NCBI RefSeq assembly: GCF_900456975.1
Contig: NZ_UGYM01000002.1
Coordinates: 186,001 to 250,000, forward strand
Direction of reading: 5' to 3'
Source: Shewanella baltica
Lineage (GTDB): Bacteria > Pseudomonadota > Gammaproteobacteria > Enterobacterales > Shewanellaceae
Length of the DNA stretch: 64,000 nt
The translations under genes were made by a program, and so were the position numbers. Positions 8,293 through 16,516 of the stretch are shown in pieces (positions within the stretch are counted from its first letter, which is position 1; the number at the start of each line of letters is the position of its first letter). The notes under the pieces were generated by a model. It had not been told where the DNA came from, ran no database searches, and saw only the letters and a list, made by a program, of their open reading frames with translations.

Positions 8293-9237
8293 TTATTCGC
8301 CCTGATCGGCTTGGCCGATAAAATCGGGCACTTCCAATACTTGCGATCCCCAACGTTTAAATAATGCGGAATAGATGAACTCGATAAAGACACGGTATTT
8401 TCGCGGTAAGTAGGCACGCTGGGGATAACTGAGCACGACCTTAGTTTGGACCATAGGATAGTCATCAAGCAGCGGGATTAAGTAGCCTTTTTCTAATGCT
8501 ACTTGGGCAATGATGGAGGGTACAGCTGTGATCCCAAGCCCCGCAATGGCGGCCTCGCGAGCCAGAGTTACATTGTTTACCGTCAATTGAGTCATGGGCT
8601 CGGCGACAATCCAAGTTTTGCCATCGAATAACTTCCATGCTCCTTCAATATGCGCCGACTGTAAGCGGATCGCTTTATGTTTGGCTAAATCCTGTGGCAC
8701 TTTTGGGGTGCCGTGCTCGGCTAAATAAGCAGGGCTTGCCATTAACGATTTATGGGCGTTGACTAAGGCATAGCTTTGCAGGCGAGTGTCACCCGAATCG
8801 GCAATTTGAAATAACAGATCGATACCTTCTTCTATGGCATCGACCTTACGATTGGTGAGTTCGGCCTCTATGGTGATATCGGGGTAAAGCGTTAAAAACT
8901 GCGCGAAAATAGGCCCTAAAAACAATTGGCCTAATTCAATCGGGCAGACAATTTTTAGATTGCCTTTGATCAATTGCTGTTGGGCGCTGAGCTGATTTTC
9001 GGCGCTCTGTAGATCGGTGAGGATCTTATTGATCCTATTGTAATAACTCGATCCTGCCTCGGTGAGTTTTAGGGCTCTGGTGGTGCGAAACAGTAGTTGT
9101 GTGCCGGTATCGGCTTCGAGCTCGGCTATCTTGCGACTGACGGTTGCCTTAGTGATCCCAAGGGCTTTGGCGGCGCCAGTAAAGCTGCCTTGCTCGACCA
9201 CTTGAGCGAAAATTTGCACGCGATTGAGATCCATCAT
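8293..9237 (-). CDS. LysR-family transcriptional regulator of the adjacent efflux pair
   Basis: 314 aa. The N-terminal winged helix-turn-helix is clear (MMDLNRVQIFAQVVEQGSFT, then KALGITKATVSRKIAELE), and the rest is the periplasmic-binding-protein-like effector domain. It matches the CrgA/AaeR-like group within LysR. It is divergently transcribed from the EmrA/EmrB-type genes across a 94-bp shared region that contains an inverted repeat, so it most likely controls them and itself; the inducer is unknown. The start may be either of two adjacent Met codons. Confidence 0.9.
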   Translation of the reverse strand: MMDLNRVQIFAQVVEQGSFTGAAKALGITKATVSRKIAELEADTGTQLLFRTTRALKLTEAGSSYYNRINKILTDLQSAENQLSAQQQLIKGNLKIVCPIELGQLFLGPIFAQFLTLYPDITIEAELTNRKVDAIEEGIDLLFQIADSGDTRLQSYALVNAHKSLMASPAYLAEHGTPKVPQDLAKHKAIRLQSAHIEGAWKLFDGKTWIVAEPMTQLTVNNVTLAREAAIAGLGITAVPSIIAQVALEKGYLIPLLDDYPMVQTKVVLSYPQRAYLPRKYRVFIEFIYSALFKRWGSQVLEVPDFIGQADQGE

Positions 9238-9331
9238 TGTTACACCTGTGAAACAGTGGGTTGATTTTTTACTGGCTAATAAACTTAGTGAGACAGTAGT
9301 ACACTAGATATCACTAATCAAGGAGTCATTC
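9238..9331. promoter_or_regulatory. Shared divergent promoter/operator, LysR gene and efflux operon
   Basis: The 94-bp region contains a perfect 7-bp inverted repeat, TTAGTGA (9285-9291) and TCACTAA (9311-9317), with a further TAGTACACTA between the arms. The spacing fits a LysR-type operator. AAGGAG (about 9319-9324) provides the ribosome-binding site for the HlyD-family gene. Confidence 0.55.
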
Positions 9332-10390
9332 ATGTCCAAAAGTAAACTCATTATCGCCGTTCCACTGTTACTCGCTGCGGTTGCGGGAGGCGGTTATTAC
9401 TGGTGGACACAGGTACGTTTTATTGAAACCACTGATAACGCTTATGTTGAGGCCGATATTTCCCATATCAGCGTTAAAGTGCCCGGTTACGTTGTGTTAA
9501 GCGATGTGACCGATAACCAGCATGTGCAAAAGGGTGAGCTATTAGCTCAGCTCGAAGATAACCAATTTAGCGCCAAAGTGAGCCAAGCCGAAGCCTCACT
9601 TGCAAGTTCGAAGGCGGACTTGCAAACCTTAGCCGCTAAGGTGGAGTTACAACGGGCGTTAATCACCCAAGCCAGTGCCGGTGTCGTGGCGGCTGAGTCA
9701 GATAAAATACGTGCACAGCAACAATTGAGCCGCTCGAAAAAGCTTAAAGTCAGTAACTACAGCTCCCAAGATGATGTCGATCAACTGCAAGCGGGATTCG
9801 ATTCTGCCGCCGCCCGCCTCGATGAAGCCAAAGCCGTGTTAGTGGCAAAGCAACGCGAGTTAGCGGTTTTTAATGCCCAATTAGATCAGGCAGGTTCTGT
9901 GGTAGAACAGGCCGATGCGACCTTAGAATTGGCGAAAATTCAATTAAATGATACCCGTGTGACCGCACCTTTTTCTGGGGTGATTGGTAAACGTGGCGCT
10001 ATGGTGGGGCAGTACGTGCAACCCGGCCAAGCACTCTACAGTTTGGTTCCGGATGGGGCAGTGTGGATCACGGCGAACTTTAAAGAGACCCAGATCCAAC
10101 ACATGCAACCAGGACAGTCGGTGCAGGTCAGTCTCGATGCGTTTCCCGACAAAACCTTTATAGGTGTTATCGATAGTCTGTCACCGGCGTCCGGAGCCAA
10201 ATTCAGTTTACTGCCGGCGGAAAATGCTACAGGTAACTTCACTAAAATCGTCCAACGTATTCCCGTGCGTATTCGCTTAGATTTGTCTGAGGAAGAAGCA
10301 CACATGCTACCGGGCTTAAGTGCGGTTGTGAAAGTGAATACGGCGTCGGGTCCTGCAATATCGGCAATTGCTGCAAATACAGGTCGTTAG
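9332..10390 (+). CDS. EmrA/HlyD-family membrane-fusion protein
   Basis: 352 aa. One N-terminal membrane anchor (residues about 5-27, LIIAVPLLLAAVAGGGYYWW) precedes the family pattern IETTDNAYVEADISHISVKVPGYV, two lipoyl-like halves around a long coiled coil (about residues 85-195), and a beta-barrel region starting RVTAPFSGVIGKRGAMVGQYV. It connects the MFS transporter encoded next to an outer-membrane channel; no TolC-like gene is adjacent, so that partner must be encoded elsewhere. The stop codon is separated from the next ATG by one base, which implies translational coupling. Confidence 0.9.
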   Translation: MSKSKLIIAVPLLLAAVAGGGYYWWTQVRFIETTDNAYVEADISHISVKVPGYVVLSDVTDNQHVQKGELLAQLEDNQFSAKVSQAEASLASSKADLQTLAAKVELQRALITQASAGVVAAESDKIRAQQQLSRSKKLKVSNYSSQDDVDQLQAGFDSAAARLDEAKAVLVAKQRELAVFNAQLDQAGSVVEQADATLELAKIQLNDTRVTAPFSGVIGKRGAMVGQYVQPGQALYSLVPDGAVWITANFKETQIQHMQPGQSVQVSLDAFPDKTFIGVIDSLSPASGAKFSLLPAENATGNFTKIVQRIPVRIRLDLSEEEAHMLPGLSAVVKVNTASGPAISAIAANTGR

Positions 10391-10391
10391 T

Positions 10392-12020
10392 ATGAGCGCA
10401 ACTGGCTCTATCACTGCGTCTGCTGGTATGGAGGCGCAGGGCATCAGTGTCCCTAACAAGCCTACCGATTATGAGCGTGGCAGTCGCCGCTCATGGATCG
10501 CGGTATTTGGTGGGTTGATCGGCGCCTTTATGGCGATCCTCGATATTCAAATCACCAATGCATCGATGAAGGAGATTCAAGGCAGTCTTGGGGCAACGCT
10601 CGAAGAAGGCAGTTGGATTTCAACCGCGTATCTGGTGGCTGAAATGATCGCGATCCCGCTCTCTGGCTGGCTAAGTACGGGATTGTCGGTCAGGCGTTAT
10701 CTGTTATGGACCACGGCTGCTTTTATCTTTGCTTCTGTGCTTTGTTCTATGGCGTGGAACTTAGAGGCCATGATCGCCTTTCGGGCGCTACAGGGCTTCT
10801 TTGGCGGTGCGCTTATTCCGCTGGCCTTTAGGCTTATCCTTGAGTTTTTACCCGATAACAAGCGTGCCGTCGGCATGGCATTATTTGGCGTGACGGCGAC
10901 CTTTGCGCCTTCAATCGGCCCGACCTTAGGCGGTTGGTTGACTGAGCAATTTAGCTGGCATTATCTGTTTTATATCAACGTGCCACCAGGCTTGTTGGTG
11001 ATGGCGATGTTGGCCTACGGTTTAGAAAAGCAGTCGGTCGTTTGGGATAAACTGAAGAATGTCGATCTGGCGGGCATAGTCACTATGGCGCTGGGTATGG
11101 GTTGCCTTGAAGTGGTGCTTGAAGAAGGTAACCGCAAGGATTGGTTTGGCTCGGAGCTCATTCGTAATCTGGCCATTATTGCCGTAGTCAATCTGGTGTT
11201 GTTTGTTTGGATCCAGTTAAGGCGTAAAGAACCGTTAGTGAATTTGCGCCTGCTCGGTAAGCGTGATTTTGTGCTCTCCACTGTGGCGTATTTTTTACTG
11301 GGGATGGCACTATTCGGCGCTATCTATTTGATCCCGCTTTATCTATCGCAAGTCCATGATTACACACCGTTAGAGATTGGTGGCGTGATTATGTGGATGG
11401 GATTTCCGCAGCTATTAGTTTTGCCTTTAGTGCCAAAATTAATGGAGCGCTTCGATAGTCGTTATCTCGCCGCCTTTGGCTTTTTAATGTTCGCTATTAG
11501 CTATTACATGAATAGCCAGATGACCGCAGATTATGCCGGACCGCAGATGATCGCCTCGCAAGTGGTGCGGGCCTTAGGTCAGCCGTTTATTCTGGTGCCT
11601 ATTGGTATGCTTGCGACCATGCATTTGAAACCCCATGAAAATGCTTCGGCGTCGACGGTATTAAACGTGATGCGTAACTTAGGCGGCGCCTTTGGTATTG
11701 CGCTGGTCGCGACCCTATCAGACACGCTGGCGCGCGGGCATTTGGCCCATATTAAGGAATCCTTACCCGCAGTGAGCACGCAGGCACAGGACTATTTAGC
11801 CCAAAGCGCAAGCATGTTGCAGGCGGGTGGTTCAGATCCCTATACCGCAGCCGCGCAGGCGAAAGCTTTGCTGGGCAAAACCATGAGTCAGCAAGCCTAT
11901 ATTCAGGCCTATAACGATGTGTTTTACATCATGGGCGCTCTGCTACTTATCGCTGTGTTCGCCGTGCTGCTGATCCGAAAACCGACTGGGCCTGTGGCCC
12001 ACGATGCCATGGTCGAGTAA
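10392..12020 (+). CDS. DHA2-family (EmrB/QacA-type) multidrug MFS transporter
   Basis: 542 aa with the ATG one base after the adaptor's stop; the frame is open further upstream but that part overlaps the previous gene. About 14 membrane segments are expected. Family motifs visible are LDIQITNASMKEIQGSLGA in TM1, GSWISTAYLVAEMIAIPLSGWLS, and the antiporter motif C-like TLGGWLTEQFSWHYLFYINVPPG. It is a proton-driven exporter of amphipathic compounds acting with the adaptor; the substrate is not deducible. The likely regulator is the divergent LysR gene. Confidence 0.92.
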   Translation: MSATGSITASAGMEAQGISVPNKPTDYERGSRRSWIAVFGGLIGAFMAILDIQITNASMKEIQGSLGATLEEGSWISTAYLVAEMIAIPLSGWLSTGLSVRRYLLWTTAAFIFASVLCSMAWNLEAMIAFRALQGFFGGALIPLAFRLILEFLPDNKRAVGMALFGVTATFAPSIGPTLGGWLTEQFSWHYLFYINVPPGLLVMAMLAYGLEKQSVVWDKLKNVDLAGIVTMALGMGCLEVVLEEGNRKDWFGSELIRNLAIIAVVNLVLFVWIQLRRKEPLVNLRLLGKRDFVLSTVAYFLLGMALFGAIYLIPLYLSQVHDYTPLEIGGVIMWMGFPQLLVLPLVPKLMERFDSRYLAAFGFLMFAISYYMNSQMTADYAGPQMIASQVVRALGQPFILVPIGMLATMHLKPHENASASTVLNVMRNLGGAFGIALVATLSDTLARGHLAHIKESLPAVSTQAQDYLAQSASMLQAGGSDPYTAAAQAKALLGKTMSQQAYIQAYNDVFYIMGALLLIAVFAVLLIRKPTGPVAHDAMVE

Positions 12021-12087
12021 TAACGTTTTTCGTTATCCTGTTGTCGCCATAGATTTCCCCAGATCTATTGGTTTGCGCAACAGTTTT

Positions 12088-12121
12088 GCGCCTTAGTCCT
12101 CGCGGATTAAGGCGCTTTTTT
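12088..12121 (+). terminator. Intrinsic terminator of the efflux operon
   Basis: GCGCCTTA (12088-12095) pairs with TAAGGCGC (12108-12115), and a run of six T follows. It ends about 60 bases before the next gene's proposed start. Confidence 0.9.
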
Positions 12122-12183
12122 ATGGTCTTTATGCTGTGGTAGACTCAAAGCTCTTTTTCGATGATTTGCAGAGGGATAATCGT

Positions 12184-12639
12184 TTGCAGTGGCAAAATCT
12201 TACATTTAATCAATTAAATGCCAATACCCTATACGACATATTGAAGTTAAGAGTCGATGTGTTTGTGGTCGAGCAGGCCTGTGCTTATCCTGAACTTGAT
12301 GATAAAGATAGGCACCCAGAAACCCAGCATTTAATTGGCTTATCGCCAGACGGAGAACTGCTTGCCTACGCGCGTATTTTACCGCCGGGGCTGAGTTATC
12401 CAGAGGCGAGTATCGGCCGCGTGGTGGTATCGCCGGCGGGACGGGGCAAAGGGCTAGCCATGCCTTTAATGCAACACGCTATCGAATCGGCATTGACGAC
12501 TTGGCCCGATGCGGGGATCCAAATTGGCGCCCAAGATTACCTTAAAGCCTTCTATCAAAAGCTCGGCTTTGTCGCCTGCTCTGAGATGTACTTAGAAGAT
12601 GGTATTCCCCATTTAGATATGCGCTACCATTCAGCATAA
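12184..12639 (+). CDS. elaA: ElaA-family GNAT acetyltransferase
   Basis: 151 aa from a TTG at 12184. The frame is open up to a GTG at 12136, but AGAGGGA at 12170-12176 is 7 bases before the TTG and the protein then begins LQWQNLTFNQL, which lines up with the known start of ElaA (a short EWQDL-type N-terminus). Conserved ElaA features are LRVDVFVVEQACAYPELDDKD, ETQHLIG and the acetyl-CoA loop RVVVSPAGRGKGLAMPLM, and the C-terminus has AFYQKLGFV. It is a GNAT N-acyltransferase of unknown physiological substrate and stands alone after a terminator. Confidence 0.87.
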   Translation: MQWQNLTFNQLNANTLYDILKLRVDVFVVEQACAYPELDDKDRHPETQHLIGLSPDGELLAYARILPPGLSYPEASIGRVVVSPAGRGKGLAMPLMQHAIESALTTWPDAGIQIGAQDYLKAFYQKLGFVACSEMYLEDGIPHLDMRYHSA

Positions 12640-12738
12640 GCGGCTATCAATATGAGTTATCTACATCAATTATCAACATAAGCGATCAACAAAAGCTAGG
12701 CACATAAGCATTCAACATTAAGCCAATAAGGAACCGAG

Positions 12739-13065
12739 ATGTCGACTTCAACGGACTATAAAATCAATCAACAACAAATTGCCTGCGTGGCGAGTTTTCT
12801 GGCTAAAGAGGGCAAAACCGAAGCGCTGATCGCGGCGCTCGCGAGCCTTATTCCTGACACGCGCCGCGAAGCGGGTTGTATTCGTTACGAGCTCAATGTG
12901 AGCCGTGATGAACCACGCCGTGTGACGTTTGTAGAGAAGTTTGTCGATATTGCCGCCTTCGATGAGCACTGTGCTAAAGACGCCATTCAACATTATTTCC
13001 ACCAAGTGATGCCCGAATTGGTTGAGTCGTTCCATGTGGAAACCTATCACCAAATCATTGTTTAA
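12739..13065 (+). CDS. YgiN-like putative quinol monooxygenase (ABM fold)
   Basis: 108 aa with AAGGAA before the ATG. The pattern is that of ABM-domain quinol monooxygenases: IACVASFLAKEGKTEALIAALASLIPDTRREAGCIRYELN, then the RRVTFVEKFVDIAAFDEHCA strand-helix, ending in QVMPELVESFHVETYHQI. YgiN-type enzymes oxidise menaquinol-like compounds without cofactors; the activity here is inferred from the family. The radical SAM gene starts 28 bases downstream, so the two may share a transcript. It is the second ABM protein in this window and differs clearly from the one at 7249. Confidence 0.8.
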   Translation: MSTSTDYKINQQQIACVASFLAKEGKTEALIAALASLIPDTRREAGCIRYELNVSRDEPRRVTFVEKFVDIAAFDEHCAKDAIQHYFHQVMPELVESFHVETYHQIIV

Positions 13066-13093
13066 CCGTGAGACCAATTATTAGGAGCTTGCA

Positions 13094-13981
13094 GTGTTGA
13101 TTAACTATATCGAGCCAGTATTTAGACCGCCATCCGAATGGAAGTCATTGATACTGCAAGTGACTAATGGTTGCAGTTGGAACCAGTGCAGCTTTTGCGA
13201 CATGTATACCCAGCCGCAAAAAGCCTTTCGGGCACAAAAGCTCGACAAGGTTGAGCAGGATATTCTGGCCGTTGCGCGGTCTGGCGCCCCCGTTTCTCGG
13301 GTATTTTTGGCCGATGGCGATGCCATGAGTTTGCCCTTTGCACGTCTCGAAGCGATTTGTGAGCTGATCAACCGCCACTTGCCGCAGGTTACGCGCATCA
13401 GCAGTTACTGTTTGCCGCGCAATCTGAATAATAAAACCCCAGAGCAACTCGCACGTCTGCGCGAACTCGGGCTGTCTTTACTCTATGTGGGTTGCGAAAG
13501 TGGCGATGACGAAGTGCTCGCCAAAATCCAAAAGGGCGAAACCTTCGAATCATCCTTAGCGGCACTGCTTAAAATCCGTGCGGCGGGGATGAAGTCATCT
13601 GTGATGATCCTTAATGGTTTAGGCGGTGTCGCGCTATCTCATCAACATGCGGTTAATTCGGCCAAGTTAATGAATGCCGCCCAGCCGGATTATCTCTCTA
13701 CTTTAGTGGTGACTTTACCCTTAGGCACAGAGCGAATGGACGCGGTATTTGGCGGTCAATTTCAGTTGCCGGATCAAATGGGCTTGTTCCAAGAAATGCA
13801 TACCTTATTGGAGCATTTGGAATTAGATCAGACGATATTTAGATCCGACCATGCCTCTAATTACCTCGTGCTCAAGGGCGTATTAGGTAAGGACAAGGCG
13901 AAATTGCTGGCACAGGTTGCACTCGCCATCAATGCGCCGCGCAGCATTCCCCTAAGACAAGAATGGCAGCGCGGACTGTGA
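13094..13981 (+). CDS. Radical SAM protein with a CX4CX2C cluster motif
   Basis: 295 aa, GTG start with AGGAG six bases ahead. The cluster motif GCSWNQCSFCDMY places Cys at 27, 32 and 35 with spacing CX4CX2C instead of the usual CX3CX2C. This variant occurs in the COG1032-like group with CSHNKCTFCxMY motifs. Downstream are FLADGDAM (expected SAM-binding strand region), SSYCLPRNLN and YVGCESGDDEVL, typical of TIM-barrel radical SAM enzymes. No B12 domain or second cluster domain is apparent. The substrate is unknown. It follows the quinol-monooxygenase-like gene closely. Confidence 0.85.
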   Translation: MLINYIEPVFRPPSEWKSLILQVTNGCSWNQCSFCDMYTQPQKAFRAQKLDKVEQDILAVARSGAPVSRVFLADGDAMSLPFARLEAICELINRHLPQVTRISSYCLPRNLNNKTPEQLARLRELGLSLLYVGCESGDDEVLAKIQKGETFESSLAALLKIRAAGMKSSVMILNGLGGVALSHQHAVNSAKLMNAAQPDYLSTLVVTLPLGTERMDAVFGGQFQLPDQMGLFQEMHTLLEHLELDQTIFRSDHASNYLVLKGVLGKDKAKLLAQVALAINAPRSIPLRQEWQRGL

Positions 13982-14475
13982 GCGTATGATTTTGCAGGGG
14001 TTAGCATAGTTGGTAGCCCCTGCGGTGTTAACTGAGTGAACGCCCCCTTGCTTGCAACTGCTGCAGAGTATCGTTTGCATACATCGCATCGATACAATGT
14101 CGTGATGTCACATCAAGCTTCAACATCTGTGGGCCGACATCGCTGCCACACAGTCAATCACTCACAAAGCGAACCAAGCTGATATTGCACAGAGGTTGTT
14201 ATGCCACATCGTTCAGGTCAGTGTTGAATGCTATAGCACTGTTCTTCCCTTTCCTTACCTTTCTAAGTTATGGCACAGTGCTGCGCATTGAAATCCGCGA
14301 AAAATATCACCTTGGTCGTCTGGTTGATGGCCTAAGTTGTTCGATGCGGCCACTTTGGCCCAAAAGTACTGTTTTTCGTCGCAAAGCCGCCTATTCGTAT
14401 CGCTAAGCGCTCTGCATAATGCCCGCATCACTTGGCAATACGGCCCGTGACACAGAATATGCAAGGATATTTACG
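13982..14475. other. 494-bp region without a supported gene
   Basis: An imperfect hairpin (GCAGGGG.../...CCCCTGC, about 13994-14022) follows the radical SAM gene. On the minus strand, 14028-14153 is open for about 41 codons and ends in a Leu/Gln-rich tail (DTLQQLQARGRSLS), but a stop lies directly upstream and no start site is convincing; it may be a gene remnant or chance. The plus-strand frame at 14185-14406 has no ribosome-binding site and an unlikely composition. The final part should hold the promoter of the isochorismatase-fold gene. Confidence 0.4.
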
Positions 14476-15171
14476 ATGAAAAAAGTAGCAATATGCAGTG
14501 CTCTGGCACTTTCGATGGCGAGTGCAACGGCCAGCGCAGAGACAAGTAATAAAGTATCGGCACCAACAATTCGCACCATGACTCAGGCGCAAGCGCCAAC
14601 TGAACTGAATGCGAACACGACAGCTGTATTGGTGATTGATTTTCAGAACGAATATTTCACTGGCAGCATGCCGATCCCGAACGGCAAGCAAGCGTTGGGC
14701 AAAGCCAAGCAAGTGGTTAAATTTGCGCACCAGAATGCGATGCCAGTTTATTTTGTGCGTCATTTAGGACCCGCTGCTGGGCCACTATTTGCGGAAGGTA
14801 GCGTTAACGCTGAGTTTCATCAGGATCTACAACCGCTAGATATTGATTTTGTTATCAATAAGGCGACGCCGAGTTCGTTTGTGGGAACTAATCTTGATCA
14901 ACAACTGAAAGAGAAGGGCATCAAAACACTGGTGATTACTGGGCTGATGACGCACATGTGCGTGTCGAGCACAGCGCGTGATGCTGTGCCTATGGGTTAT
15001 GATGTGATCATTGCAGAAGATGCCACCGCCACTCGCGATCTGGCAACTTGGGACGGATCTATCGTAGATCACGCCACGCTGCAACGTGCTGCAATAGCGG
15101 GTGTTGCCGATGTTTTTGCTGAGATTAAAACTACTCAAGCGGTGCTCAACATGCCAGTGGTGCGACTATAA
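14476..15171 (+). CDS. Exported isochorismatase-family cysteine hydrolase
   Basis: 231 aa from the ATG at 14476, with AAGGAT upstream; the frame is open 19 codons further up, but only this start puts a signal peptide at the N-terminus (MKKVAICSALALSMASATASA, cleavage near 21). The isochorismatase/nicotinamidase catalytic triad is visible: Asp55 in VLVIDFQNEYF, Lys129 in VINKATPSSF and Cys162 in LMTHMCVSS. The family hydrolyses isochorismate, amides or related compounds. A periplasmic location is unusual, since most members are cytosolic. The GlxA-type regulator gene 91 bases downstream probably controls it. Confidence 0.87.
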   Translation: MKKVAICSALALSMASATASAETSNKVSAPTIRTMTQAQAPTELNANTTAVLVIDFQNEYFTGSMPIPNGKQALGKAKQVVKFAHQNAMPVYFVRHLGPAAGPLFAEGSVNAEFHQDLQPLDIDFVINKATPSSFVGTNLDQQLKEKGIKTLVITGLMTHMCVSSTARDAVPMGYDVIIAEDATATRDLATWDGSIVDHATLQRAAIAGVADVFAEIKTTQAVLNMPVVRL

Positions 15172-15262
15172 CGGCCAACAATCGCAAGATACCCGTTAAT
15201 ACATAAATGAGTATTAGCTGGTATCTTTGAGTGAGCGACATTAAGAATAGTTTGAGCCGACG

Positions 15263-16270
15263 ATGATAAATACGATGAACCAGAGTGAGATAGAAACAGC
15301 TTCAAAAGTGACCATAGCCATAGTGGTCTTTGATGGGATCATTCCATTTCATCTGTCAGTTCCCTATGAAGTCTTTGAAAAAGTGCTCAAGGCCGATGGC
15401 ACGCCCGCCTGCGAAATCACCATCTGCGCCGCCACACCCGGAATACTCAAAACCAGCGCAGGCTTTTCGATGATAGTAGAAAAGGGGCTGGATGAATTAA
15501 GCTCAAAAGACATCATCATAGTGCCGAGTTGGGATGATCCTGCACACGAGCCAGAACCCTGTATTATTAATGCCTTGCAGCAAGCGCACGCCAATGGATC
15601 GCGCATCATAGGCCTGTGCATGGGCGCTTTTGTTGTGGCTGCCGCAGGATTACTCGACGGACGTTCCGCGACCACCCATTGGCGCTGGGCACAATGTTTC
15701 CGTAATCTGCACACGAATGTGTTTGTCGATGAGAAGGTGCTGTATATCGATAATGGTGATGTGGTCACCTCTGCGGGCACTGCCGCGAGCATTGATTGCT
15801 GCTTGTATATCGTTCGGCAAATGTGGGGATCTGAAACGGCTAACGCAGTCGCTCGCCATCTCGTTGTGCCACCGCACCGCCAAGGTGGTCAGGCTCAATA
15901 CATAGATATTCCCGTTCCAGCCGTTAATCAGCGCGAGCCTTTATCCGCCATCATGGATTGGGCGATAGCAAATATTGCATCGCCGCTGACGGTTGACACT
16001 ATGGCTGAGAAAGCCTGCATCAGTCGCCGCCATTTTACTCGGCGTTTTCAACAAGCCACTGGTACCAGTTTTTCACTCTGGTTGGTTAATCAACGGCTTA
16101 TTATGGTGAAACGATATTTAGAAACGACAGACCACTCCATCGACCGTATCGCCGAACAAGCCGGTTTCGCCTCTACCACCTCACTTCGGCGCCACTTCCG
16201 TCAACAGTTTGATATTTCCCCATCGAATTACCGATTTGTATTTAGGGGAAAGAGTAAGGCTAGCGAATGA
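15263..16270 (+). CDS. GlxA-type regulator: DJ-1/PfpI domain plus AraC helix-turn-helix
   Basis: 335 aa. Residues about 12-195 form a DJ-1/PfpI-like domain (ITIAIVVFDGIIPFHLSVPYEVFE... IIGLCMGAFVVAAAGLLDGRSATTHW) with the nucleophile-elbow Cys in GLCMGAF. Residues about 230-330 form the AraC dual HTH (TVDTMAEKACISRRHFTRRFQQATGTSFSLWL and IAEQAGFASTTSLRRHFRQQF). Such GlxA-like proteins are transcription activators; the PfpI domain usually senses rather than catalyses. It lies on the same strand just after the exported hydrolase. The start could be the ATG at 15263 or the one four codons later; neither has a strong ribosome-binding site. Confidence 0.9.
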   Translation: MINTMNQSEIETASKVTIAIVVFDGIIPFHLSVPYEVFEKVLKADGTPACEITICAATPGILKTSAGFSMIVEKGLDELSSKDIIIVPSWDDPAHEPEPCIINALQQAHANGSRIIGLCMGAFVVAAAGLLDGRSATTHWRWAQCFRNLHTNVFVDEKVLYIDNGDVVTSAGTAASIDCCLYIVRQMWGSETANAVARHLVVPPHRQGGQAQYIDIPVPAVNQREPLSAIMDWAIANIASPLTVDTMAEKACISRRHFTRRFQQATGTSFSLWLVNQRLIMVKRYLETTDHSIDRIAEQAGFASTTSLRRHFRQQFDISPSNYRFVFRGKSKASE

Positions 16271-16516
16271 AAGTTGTTTTATCATTAAAATCAGCACTGA
16301 CTTTGATGTGATGACTTATCAAGGTTTAGGTAAGTCACTAACCCTCCGCTGTGTTAACAGACTGAACTTATCTCAGCTTGAGATTTCCTCTAAAACTTAA
16401 CTGACGCATAGACATGGTCTGTCTGCTCGCTGGGTAAAAAATCAGTTATTAAGGTGATGTGAGATTTGAACGGCTTGGGATATTTCTAAGTTAGCGTTCC
16501 ATACCTAAAATCTGAA

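Noticed and set aside
14185..14406. 73-aa plus-strand frame
   Set aside because: No ribosome-binding site, unlikely composition, and it falls in the promoter region of the hydrolase gene.
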